Source: a virus. From it: a DNA stretch of 45,122 bases. The DNA lies in IMG/VR virus record IMGVR_UViG_3300046462_000711, positions 1 through 45,122 of that record. One strand, given 5' to 3'. Position 1 is the stretch's first letter; each line of letters begins with the position of its first letter. Of the stretch, positions 39,163 to 45,122 are shown one piece after another. A program made the translations under genes and the position numbers. The notes below the pieces were generated by a model that was not told the origin of the DNA, ran no database searches, and was given only the letters and a program-made list of their open reading frames with translations.

Positions 39163-39395
39163 CTGCGCCATCCTGCCTGCCCAGCCGATTTTTTCATGCG
39201 CCGCCGGCGCACCGATTGGAAGTCCGGTGGGACGAGCCTTTGGCTGCCGCCCCCGCACCCCCAGCAAATGAGCCAGGGCCGGGGAAACTGCTCAACGTAA
39301 AGGATGGGGGGCGCAATAGTCAAATTCTATACAAGGGAAGCACAGGTAGCGCAGTAAACGTATGGATCGCGGTGGATAACTCGTTAAGTCGTTGA
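39159..39395 (+). CDS. small hypothetical protein after primase
   Basis: 78 residues from GTG 39159, overlapping the primase stop by 4 bp. Proline/alanine-rich middle (AAAPAPPANEPGPGK) and an NVKDGGRNSQILYKGSTGSA end. No family. The 4-bp overlap is the only support. Confidence 0.45.
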   Translation: MTAPSCLPSRFFHAPPAHRLEVRWDEPLAAAPAPPANEPGPGKLLNVKDGGRNSQILYKGSTGSAVNVWIAVDNSLSR

Positions 39396-39747
39396 TTTTA
39401 GAGAGAGTACCGTCCACAAGTCATATGTGATTTTCCAGATTATTACCGCCGTATTCCAGATTATCGATTTTTGGCTGCGCCGCGGTGCTGTTCCTTTATA
39501 TCTCTCTCTAAATAATTGATTAGAAAGAAGAAAGAATAGAAAGGTCGGCATGAAAAGAGGAAAAACGTATCCACAGGTTGCTGATGAAATTCCACAGAAT
39601 CGCGCGGCGCTGAAAAAACAGTCCACGGAAAAATTGATATGAAACGCGCCTACTTGTGGATGTCGATGGAATTGATTTCACAAAAGAATCAACGAGTTAG
39701 GAAAATTTATAGGGTTCTCCACAGGACCACAGGTTGCAATACCTGTG
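39371..39747. other. candidate phage replication origin region
   Basis: Mostly non-coding, AT-richer than its surroundings, and directly downstream of the primase-helicase. Near-matches to the DnaA box (TTATCCACA): 39371-39379 (reverse, 8/9), 39567-39575 (8/9), 39655-39663 (reverse, 7/9), 39715-39723 (8/9). Two direct repeats of TTCCAGATTAT (39433-39443, 39454-39464) are 21 bp apart, two helix turns. An 11-bp inverted repeat (39397-39407 / 39502-39512) flanks them, and CACAGGT/ACCTGTG arms stand at 728-747. All seen in the sequence; origin function is inference. Confidence 0.55.
39550..39642 (+). CDS. possible 30-residue peptide within the origin region
   Basis: MKRGKTYPQVADEIPQNRAALKKQ and a short end; ATG 39550 is preceded by AAGG at 39541-39544. 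Its stop overlaps ATG 39639. It may simply be an open frame in the origin region. Confidence 0.25.
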   Translation: MKRGKTYPQVADEIPQNRAALKKQSTEKLI

Positions 39748-39791
39748 CGCCCCTGGAGGAAATGAATTTTGATGCAAAAGGAGAAGTTTCT

Positions 39792-40109
39792 ATGAGGAAA
39801 TCCAGCCCTGCTTTAGGTTCCGGAATGAATCCTGCGATCGTTAGCGAAACGTATTCCGCGCCGAATGGATCGACCTTCGAAACCAAGAAGGCGATGCCGT
39901 CGGAAACGATGTTGCGTAAGCGTCTGGTGAACGGAGTTTACCGACAAGAAGAGTGTGGACTTTTCAAGCGCTGTTCACGTTGCAAAGAGTACTGGCCAGC
40001 AGATAGCGAGTTTTTTTATTCGGTGAAATCGGGCGATGGATTGAATCAATGGTGCAAAGCTTGTTATCAAGAGTGGCGATATCCAAACGGTCGCAAGGTG
40101 GTCGCGTGA
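39792..40109 (+). CDS. zinc-finger protein upstream of the tyrosine recombinase
   Basis: 105 residues from ATG 39792, which has AAGGAG 8 bp upstream. The frame is open back to ATG 39639 (156 residues), but that part is basic and shadow-like. C-terminal FKRCSRCKEYWPADSEFFY, then QWCKACYQEWR, forms a C-x2-C / C-x2-C zinc ribbon seen in small phage proteins. Overlaps the recombinase start (GTGA). May be a DNA-binding accessory to recombination, as suggested by context only. Confidence 0.7.
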   Translation: MRKSSPALGSGMNPAIVSETYSAPNGSTFETKKAMPSETMLRKRLVNGVYRQEECGLFKRCSRCKEYWPADSEFFYSVKSGDGLNQWCKACYQEWRYPNGRKVVA

Positions 40110-41104
40110 ATAATTTGATTATCAAGTTTGTCGAGTGGAAGCGTTACAACGAGGGGGCATCCAAACGTACAGCAGAGGCCTACACGGCAGCGCTAGAGCG
40201 ATTTTCCGTGTTCCTGGACGGGCGTGACCTGCTGCAGGCAACCGTGGATGATGTGCAGCTGTTTGGTGGCATCTGGTTGCATAAGCAAGGCGTGACGGCA
40301 GTCAGCCGGCGCCCGTACATCGCGGCAGTGCGTGAATTCTACAAATGGCTGAAAAGTACCGGCGCCATCAAGGAAAATCCGTCGCTCGGTCTGTCGTACC
40401 CAAAGGTCGGCCGCAAGCTGCCGAGGATGATGACTCTGGCCAGCGCCGAAAAACTGATGTGGGCGCCCGATTTCTCCACATTTGACGGTGTACGTGATGC
40501 GGCGGTTCTGTCGCTGCTGCTGGGGTGCGGCCTGCGCCGCGAGGGGGTATCAAGCCTCAACGAGTCGCACCTGGTGCAGATGGATTTCGAGGGCGACCGT
40601 CGCTATATGCTGAAGGTTGTGGAAAAGGGAGAGAAAGAGCGGTCTATGCCGGTGCCGCGCGAGGTCGACATGGTCCTACGTTTGTACCTGGAGCATGAGG
40701 ATCTACTCAAGATCGATCGCACCTTGGCCAACGGCGACAAGGTGCTGTTCGTCTCCTTGAATAATCGAACCGTGCCGGCCCACGAATACATCGGCGCTCG
40801 CCGGCGCATGGCGCCCAAGGCCATCGGGGAGATCGTCAAGAAGCACGGCAACAAGGCAGGCATACCCGACGACCAGCTGCACCCGCACGCCATGCGGCAC
40901 CTGTACGGCACCGAGCTACTGGAATCCGACGTCGATATCCTGATTCGCCAGGAGCTGATGGGCCACGCCGACCCGAAGTCGACGGCTATCTACACGCACC
41001 TGGCGATGCGCAAAAAAACGGCCGAAGCCGATCGAGCCAATCCGTTCACCAAGATCCGGACACCTGTCGGGGATCTGATTTCCAAGTTGAAGCGACCATC
41101 CTGA
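40106..41104 (+). CDS. full-length tyrosine recombinase (XerD/integrase type)
   Basis: 332 residues from GTG 40106. N-terminal SAM-like core-binding region (residues 3-95, e.g. TAEAYTAALERFSVFLDG). Catalytic residues: R144 (GCGLRREGVSSL), K174/K177, H261 and R264 (HPHAMRHLYG), H287 (LMGHADP) and Y296 (AIYTHLA). It has the size of XerC/D and of small phage integrases. It lies 2.3 kb from attR, with the serine recombinase between, so it may resolve multimers or be a second integration system. Confidence 0.9.
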   Translation: MNNLIIKFVEWKRYNEGASKRTAEAYTAALERFSVFLDGRDLLQATVDDVQLFGGIWLHKQGVTAVSRRPYIAAVREFYKWLKSTGAIKENPSLGLSYPKVGRKLPRMMTLASAEKLMWAPDFSTFDGVRDAAVLSLLLGCGLRREGVSSLNESHLVQMDFEGDRRYMLKVVEKGEKERSMPVPREVDMVLRLYLEHEDLLKIDRTLANGDKVLFVSLNNRTVPAHEYIGARRRMAPKAIGEIVKKHGNKAGIPDDQLHPHAMRHLYGTELLESDVDILIRQELMGHADPKSTAIYTHLAMRKKTAEADRANPFTKIRTPVGDLISKLKRPS

Positions 41105-41120
41105 GCGGTTGCGGTTTTTT
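41092..41120 (+). terminator. weak terminator after the tyrosine recombinase
   Basis: GCGACC (41092-41097) pairs with GGTTGC (41107-41112, one G-U pair), followed by GGTTTTTT. Short stem overlapping the gene end. Confidence 0.45.
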
Positions 41121-41272
41121 ATTTGATGGAGCCTTAAGCGTGCCTGGACAAACAAATGCCGGATACAACCCCTCTAGCGGGTGGCGGCGATGAGACATAG
41201 AAGCAGACAGGCTGTGACGCAGCGAGGTGTTTGCGCACGTTGTACAACAGAAACAAAAAGCGAGCTAACTCA

Positions 41273-41905
41273 ATGAAGCCGATACCGACAAAGCTGCCTC
41301 TCCCCCTGGCTGATGAGCTTCGCAGTCTGTCAGAAAGCGAAGCTGCAGCAGGTGGTCCACGGGCTGGCCCTCCGCTCAGCAGCAACGAAATGCGAAGCCC
41401 ACGCGGTGGAATTGCACAGCTGTCCCTGCCTCTGTTGCACCACGACGATGCAGCCGGCCAGGGGGTGGGGGGTAGGCGTGAGACTTCGACCCCGACCCGG
41501 CGGGGGGGAGGGTACCCAGATAACTGCACTGTTTTTGAACTTTCGGGAGGGGTAAAAAAAATCGGCGCGGATCCGCGCATGGAAGAGCTGGCGGCGATGG
41601 GACTACCGGATTACTGGCTCAAGGTCGCTGAATACCTTGGATTCGATGCGTTCCTGGGCATGTGGCGGATTCTGGATGCCAACAGAGATTGCATTCCGCA
41701 ATTCAGCGGCTCCAATTCGATGGCGCCCACGCTACGCACCTATTCGAACTACCTCCGGTTTCAAAAAAACCGGTTTGTCGAGACCCTGGCCGCCCAAGGC
41801 GTCGGGCCACAAGAAATACAGCGGCGAGTGCAGACACAGTTATGTGAATCCATCTCAATAACTCACATTCAACGCATCACCCAAAGACATAGAATCAAGC
41901 GATGA
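41273..41905 (+). CDS. Mor-like regulator upstream of the serine recombinase
   Basis: 210 residues from ATG 41273; a shorter start at ATG 41579 would give 108 residues. Only the part after 41579 looks conserved: ELAAMGLPDYWLKVAEYLG, then LRTYSNYLRFQKNRFVETLAAQG and a helix-turn-helix (PQEIQRRVQTQL and ITHIQRITQ). This resembles the C-terminal HTH of Mor/C-type middle and late activators (family pattern; weak). The first half is Gly/Pro-rich, over runs of G7 and A8. Its stop overlaps the recombinase ATG, so the pair is translationally coupled. Confidence 0.65.
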   Translation: MKPIPTKLPLPLADELRSLSESEAAAGGPRAGPPLSSNEMRSPRGGIAQLSLPLLHHDDAAGQGVGGRRETSTPTRRGGGYPDNCTVFELSGGVKKIGADPRMEELAAMGLPDYWLKVAEYLGFDAFLGMWRILDANRDCIPQFSGSNSMAPTLRTYSNYLRFQKNRFVETLAAQGVGPQEIQRRVQTQLCESISITHIQRITQRHRIKR

Positions 41906-43476
41906 CCCAAAAAACTGCCATTATTTATTTACGCGTCAGCTCGGTGCAGCAAGCACGAAAAGAGCTACCCGTCGAAAGCCAGCTGCAGTATGCCCAAGGG
42001 AAAGCCAAAGAGCTTGGAGCCGTTGTAGTGGCGATATTTACCGACAATGGCATCTCCGGCCGTTCGGACAAGCGTGTGGACTTCCAGGAAGCGATCGCAT
42101 ATTGCGAACTGAACAAGCCCGATTACTTTATAGCCTGGGACACCGCGCGCTTCGCCCGCAACAGGATCGATGCTGCGCTGTACAAGCGCGAGCTGCGCAA
42201 GCACGGGACTGACGTTGTGTATGTGTCGATGTCGATCGATACAAAAACGGATGAGGGCTGGTTTGTCGAGGCCCTGCTGGAGGTGATGGACGAGAGCACC
42301 AGCAGGCGAATCAGCAAGGACACCAAGCGGAGCATGATGAAAAACGCAGAGGAAGGGTATTTCAATGGTGGCCGCGCGCCGTTCGGTTACAAGACCGTGG
42401 CAGACGGTAACCGCAAGCGGGTCGACGTGCTGGAATCGGAGGCGGTGATCGTGCGCGAGATTTTTGCATTGTGTCAGCGTGGTACAGGTGCGCAATCGAT
42501 CGCCGTCAGCATGAACAACAGCGGGCATACAAATCGTGGTCGCCCATGGGCCAAATCGACGATTATCAATCTGCTGAAAAATCATGCATACGCTGGTTAC
42601 ACGATTTTCAATCGTCGCAAGCACCACAGTAAGACGTTGGAGCCAGAGGCGAACTGGATCAGGACTAAGAGCCGGCCGGCCATCATCGATGAGGCAGTTT
42701 TTATGCAGATCCAGCAGCAAATCACGGCACGCGCGCCAGTGCTTGACGCGGGAAGCCCGAAGAGTGGTCACTTATTCACCGGGCTACTGAAGTGCGGCAC
42801 CTGTGAGGGGGCGATGCACATCGAGAGCGCCACCGGCCGCAGCAAGCAGTATTTTTATTATCGATGTGGTGAGGCGAAGCGCGGCGGTAGCTGCGTGGGG
42901 CGACGTATAAGCGCGCCGGCTATCGATGAATTTGTCGCGCAGACGATCCTAAACAAGATACTGACGGCCGAAAGGGTCAGCATTATCATCCGCGAGATCG
43001 AAAAAGCGACCGGCAACTGGTGGAAGGATCGCGAGCAACGTCGCGAAACCATCGTTGCCGAGATCCGCGGCGCCGAGAAGAAACGCAGAAACTTATTCAG
43101 TGTGCTGGAGCTGCACGGCAAGGAAGCGCCGAACCTGGGAGACATCACATTGCGGCTGCGCGAACTCAAGGAACAGATTGACGTCCTGGAGCGCGACCTG
43201 GTGGCGTTGGAGTCGGCGTCCGACCCGGATCTAGATATAAATCAGGAGGAGATTGTGCAGGCCGCAAACGTGATCCGGACGATGGTGATCAACTGTGACG
43301 ACCCGCGAACGGTTCGCACTTTTTTCGGTACGTTTGTGAGTAAGGTTGTGCTTGAGGCGGCTCAGATCGCTATACACTACGACCCTGCCAAGATTATGAA
43401 CCACGGAATTTCCGTGGTTCATAATAAGAATAGGTGGCTCCCCGACCTGGACTCGAACCAGGGACCTGCGGATTAA
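41902..43476 (+). CDS. int: large serine recombinase, probable integrase
   Basis: 524 residues. Resolvase-type catalytic domain with YLRVSS (S13 the likely nucleophile), DNGISGRSDKR and ARFARNRID. A recombinase domain (GRAPFGYKT, then NAYAGYTIFNRRK-like) and a zinc ribbon (KCGTCEG, YRCGEAKRGGSC) follow, then a coiled coil ending in TFFGTFVSKV. It abuts attR, as phage integrases do. The last 10 codons, DLDSNQGPAD, are antisense tRNA-Asn sequence, so the coding frame crosses the attachment site. On excision the tail would be replaced (see findings). Confidence 0.92.
   Translation: MTQKTAIIYLRVSSVQQARKELPVESQLQYAQGKAKELGAVVVAIFTDNGISGRSDKRVDFQEAIAYCELNKPDYFIAWDTARFARNRIDAALYKRELRKHGTDVVYVSMSIDTKTDEGWFVEALLEVMDESTSRRISKDTKRSMMKNAEEGYFNGGRAPFGYKTVADGNRKRVDVLESEAVIVREIFALCQRGTGAQSIAVSMNNSGHTNRGRPWAKSTIINLLKNHAYAGYTIFNRRKHHSKTLEPEANWIRTKSRPAIIDEAVFMQIQQQITARAPVLDAGSPKSGHLFTGLLKCGTCEGAMHIESATGRSKQYFYYRCGEAKRGGSCVGRRISAPAIDEFVAQTILNKILTAERVSIIIREIEKATGNWWKDREQRRETIVAEIRGAEKKRRNLFSVLELHGKEAPNLGDITLRLRELKEQIDVLERDLVALESASDPDLDINQEEIVQAANVIRTMVINCDDPRTVRTFFGTFVSKVVLEAAQIAIHYDPAKIMNHGISVVHNKNRWLPDLDSNQGPAD
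43393..43425. repeat. 16-bp perfect inverted repeat beside attR
   Basis: ATTATGAACCACGGAA, one T, then TTCCGTGGTTCATAAT. It lies inside the 3' end of the serine recombinase and 9 bp from the att core. No U tract on either strand. May be an arm-type binding site or, as RNA, the 3' end of tRNA transcripts. Confidence 0.8.
43435..43445. other. attR: attR core within tRNA-Asn
   Basis: TGGCTCCCCGA: the complement of the acceptor 3' strand, discriminator and CCA. Same 11 bp as at 290-300. Confidence 0.85.
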
Positions 43477-43510
43477 CAGTCCGTCGCTCTACCAACTGAG
43501 CTATCAGGGA
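43435..43510 (-). tRNA. tRNA-Asn(GUU)
   Basis: 76 nt on the minus strand with encoded CCA. Acceptor TCCCTGA pairs with TCGGGGA (one G-U). The D arm contains AGCTCAGTTGGTAGAGC, the anticodon loop is CTGTTAA with anticodon GTT, and the T arm contains GGTTCGAGTCC. The 3' 11 nt are the prophage att core, so integration leaves the tRNA intact. Confidence 0.97.
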
Positions 43511-43616
43511 ATTGAAGAAGCAGAATTATAGTCTCGAATTCGCTGAATTGTCAAAGCTTTTTCTGAACTTTTCTACATCCCGGAGCCGTCGCTACAACTT
43601 CTCCGGGAGCCGAATA

Positions 43617-44834
43617 TTACAGGACTTTTGCGATTGCGGCGACAACATTATCAATATTTTTTGTGTTGAGCGCGGCAACGCAGATGCGGCCGGTGTCGAC
43701 GGCGTAGATCGAGAACTCGTCGCGCAGGCGTTCGACCTGGGCCTTGGTCAGGCCGGAGTAGGAGAACATGCCGCGTTGCTTGGTGACGAAATCGAAGTCG
43801 TGGCCTGGGGCTTGTTCCTTCAGTTTTTTTACCAGCAGGTGGCGCATTTCGCGGATGCGCAGGCGCATGCCGGCCAGTTCTTCTTCCCACAGCTTGCGCA
43901 GCTCCGGCGAGGCCAGGGCGGTGGCGACTACCTGGCCGCCGTGGATCGGCGGGTTGGAGTAGTTGGTGCGCACCACGCGCTTGAGTTGCGACAGCACGCG
44001 GCCGGCTTCTTCCTTGCTGGCGGCGACGATGCTCAGTGCGCCCACGCGTTCGCCATACAGCGAGAACGATTTCGAGAACGAGTTGGAAACGAACAGCGGG
44101 CCGCCGGCTTCGGTGAAGCGGCGCACTACCTGGCCGTCGGCTTCGATGCCGTCGCCAAAGCCCTGGTAGGCCATGTCGAGGAAAGGAATCAGGCCGCGCT
44201 GGGTGACGACGTCGATGACCTGGGTCCATTCATCGTCGCTGAGGTCGGCGCCGGTCGGGTTGTGGCAGCAGGCGTGCAGCAGGACTATCGAGCCGCTAGG
44301 CATGGCTTGTAGTGCGTTCAGCATGCCGCTGAAGTTGACGCCGCGGGTGGCCGGGTCGTAGTAAGGATAGTTATTGACGGTGAAGCCGGCCGATTCGAAC
44401 AGCGCGCGGTGGTTTTCCCAGCTCGGATCGCTGATCCAGACTTGCGCGCTGTCGGCGCTGAAGCGCTTGAGGAAATCGGCGCCCAGTTTCAGCGCGCCGG
44501 TGCCGCCGATGGCTTGCACGGTGATCGCGCGCTTCTCTTGAACTACGGCGCTGTCGGCGCCAAATACCAGTTCTTGCACAGCCTTGTCGTAAGCCGCCAG
44601 GCCTTCGATCGGCAGGTAGGTGCGCGGCGCCAGTTTTTCAATCAGCAGCGCTTCAGCCTTTTGCACGCATGCCAGCAACGGCACCTTGCCGTTGTCATCG
44701 TAATAGACGCCGACGCCGAGGTTGGTCTTGCCTGGGTTCTGGTCCGCATTGAAACCTTCGGTGATGCCGAGGATAGGATCGCGTGGCGCCATTTCGATGG
44801 CGGTAAAGAGGGAGGCTGAAAGAGGTGCGTTCAT
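43617..44834 (-). CDS. aromatic/aspartate aminotransferase
   Basis: 405 residues from ATG 44834, fold type I PLP enzyme. Signature blocks: NLGVGVYYDDNGKVPLL at the start, HACCHNPTGADLS (N binding PLP), and the Schiff-base lysine in SNSFSKSFSLYGERVGAL. It transaminates aspartate, tyrosine or phenylalanine with 2-oxoglutarate; TyrB versus AspC cannot be told apart by eye. An in-frame TTG at 44861 is unlikely. Host gene, divergent from uvrB, ending 106 bp beyond the tRNA. Confidence 0.93.
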   Translation of the reverse strand: MNAPLSASLFTAIEMAPRDPILGITEGFNADQNPGKTNLGVGVYYDDNGKVPLLACVQKAEALLIEKLAPRTYLPIEGLAAYDKAVQELVFGADSAVVQEKRAITVQAIGGTGALKLGADFLKRFSADSAQVWISDPSWENHRALFESAGFTVNNYPYYDPATRGVNFSGMLNALQAMPSGSIVLLHACCHNPTGADLSDDEWTQVIDVVTQRGLIPFLDMAYQGFGDGIEADGQVVRRFTEAGGPLFVSNSFSKSFSLYGERVGALSIVAASKEEAGRVLSQLKRVVRTNYSNPPIHGGQVVATALASPELRKLWEEELAGMRLRIREMRHLLVKKLKEQAPGHDFDFVTKQRGMFSYSGLTKAQVERLRDEFSIYAVDTGRICVAALNTKNIDNVVAAIAKVL

Positions 44835-44961
44835 CGTGATAACATAAAAAGTTGGCTGCAAAAGAGATTTTGTAGCCGGGTTGAATGCTGTGCCGGGTCA
44901 CGAGACAGATCGCTGATCGGCGCGGATTTACTACCGTCTATTTTACCAAAGGTCGAGGCCC

Positions 44962-45122
44962 ATGGCTGACATATCACAGGTTGCAAGCACCGTCGACGAG
45001 TCCAAAATCGTCACTTTTCCCAATTCGCCGTACAAGCTGTTCCAGCCGTTCCAGCCGGCCGGCGACCAGCCTGCGGCCATCGACAAGCTCTCCGAGGGCG
45101 TGGAAGACGGCCTGTTTTACCA
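44962..45122 (+). CDS. uvrB: UvrB, excinuclease ABC subunit B (partial, N-terminus)
   Basis: The visible 53 residues end in [21 protein letters not shown], the highly conserved UvrB start before its Walker A motif, which lies beyond the window. UvrB is the damage-recognition helicase of nucleotide excision repair. Host gene. I see no CTGT-N8-ACAG box in the 127-bp divergent region upstream. Confidence 0.93.
   Translation, partial: MADISQVASTVDESKIVTFPNSPYKLFQPFQPAGDQPAAIDKLSEGVEDGLFY

Larger units (their letters stand above)
290..43445 (+). mobile_element. Mu-tailed, site-specifically integrated temperate myovirus prophage
   Basis: The element is bounded by an 11-bp direct repeat, TGGCTCCCCGA, at 290-300 and 43435-43445. 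The right copy is the 3' end of tRNA-Asn. Inside are all the modules expected of a temperate phage: packaging, head, contractile tail, lysis, repressor, replication and integration. The head and tail genes follow Mu order, but no Mu A/B transposition genes are present. A large serine recombinase adjoins attR. No structural gene is visibly broken, so it looks potentially intact. Confidence 0.93.

Noticed and set aside
43443-43476. DLDSNQGPAD tail as a conserved functional motif of the recombinase
   Set aside because: It is simply antisense tRNA-Asn sequence acquired by integration at this site, though the frame across it is real.
44835-44961. LexA box for uvrB
   Set aside because: CTGT and ACAG half-sites are present but 13 bp apart rather than 8, so this is not a LexA site.

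Overview
The window is a near-complete temperate myovirus prophage of about 43.1 kb, inserted in the 3' end of a tRNA-Asn(GUU) gene in what looks like a betaproteobacterial chromosome. The Burkholderiales or Oxalobacteraceae type (Collimonas, Herbaspirillum, Janthinobacterium) is an inference from the moderately high GC, the codon use and the host neighbours: an aromatic/aspartate aminotransferase divergent from uvrB on the right and the C-terminus of a MauG/cytochrome-c-peroxidase-like gene on the left. The 11-bp core TGGCTCCCCGA occurs at 290-300 (attL) and 43435-43445 (attR, inside the tRNA). The terminator that presumably served the tRNA before integration is stranded beyond attL at 236-281.

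Layout, left to right. 290-1022: left end with one membrane moron. 1146-6458: packaging and head genes (cysteine-rich putative small terminase, large terminase, portal, MuF-like protein). 6608-9169: a single gene fusing Mu-I-like protease, scaffold and major capsid regions, with a strong internal in-frame start. 9255-23005: a Mu-type contractile tail in Mu order (connector, tail completion, gp37/gp38-like, sheath L, tube M, gp41/gp42 chaperone with a -1 frameshift, tape measure, circularization N, P/gp44, gp45 spike, gp46, gp47, gp48, fibre). 23002-25426: lysis cassette with several small membrane proteins, a GH19 endolysin and an embedded Rz/Rz1 spanin pair. 25429-26780 (minus): a three-gene operon behind a perfect LexA box, including an SRAP/YedK-type protein. 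26918-28432 (minus): two membrane proteins, one with a HEPN-like R-x4-H motif, directly downstream of the repressor. 28506-29433: CI-type repressor and a divergent operator region. 29434-36263: early genes (CII-like regulator, a catalytic-domain-only tyrosine recombinase, HD hydrolase, HNH endonuclease, Lar-like protein and many small proteins). 36406-39162: primase-helicase, followed by a probable origin region. 40106-43476: a full-length tyrosine recombinase, a Mor-like protein and a large serine recombinase whose reading frame runs across attR into the tRNA gene.

The logic resembles a hybrid: Mu-like virion genes without a Mu transposase, 186-like immunity (CI, CII, and a LexA-driven gene where an antirepressor would be expected) and site-specific integration. 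Three copies of a 27-bp element containing a C8 tract stand before the terminase, protease/capsid and circularization genes, much as the late promoters of Mu stand before its late blocks. With the Mor-like protein, this suggests a late-gene activation circuit. The most distinctive observations are the attachment site inside the integrase coding frame (so the C-terminus of the protein changes on integration), three different recombinases in one prophage, and the lysogenically placed membrane/HEPN-like gene pair.
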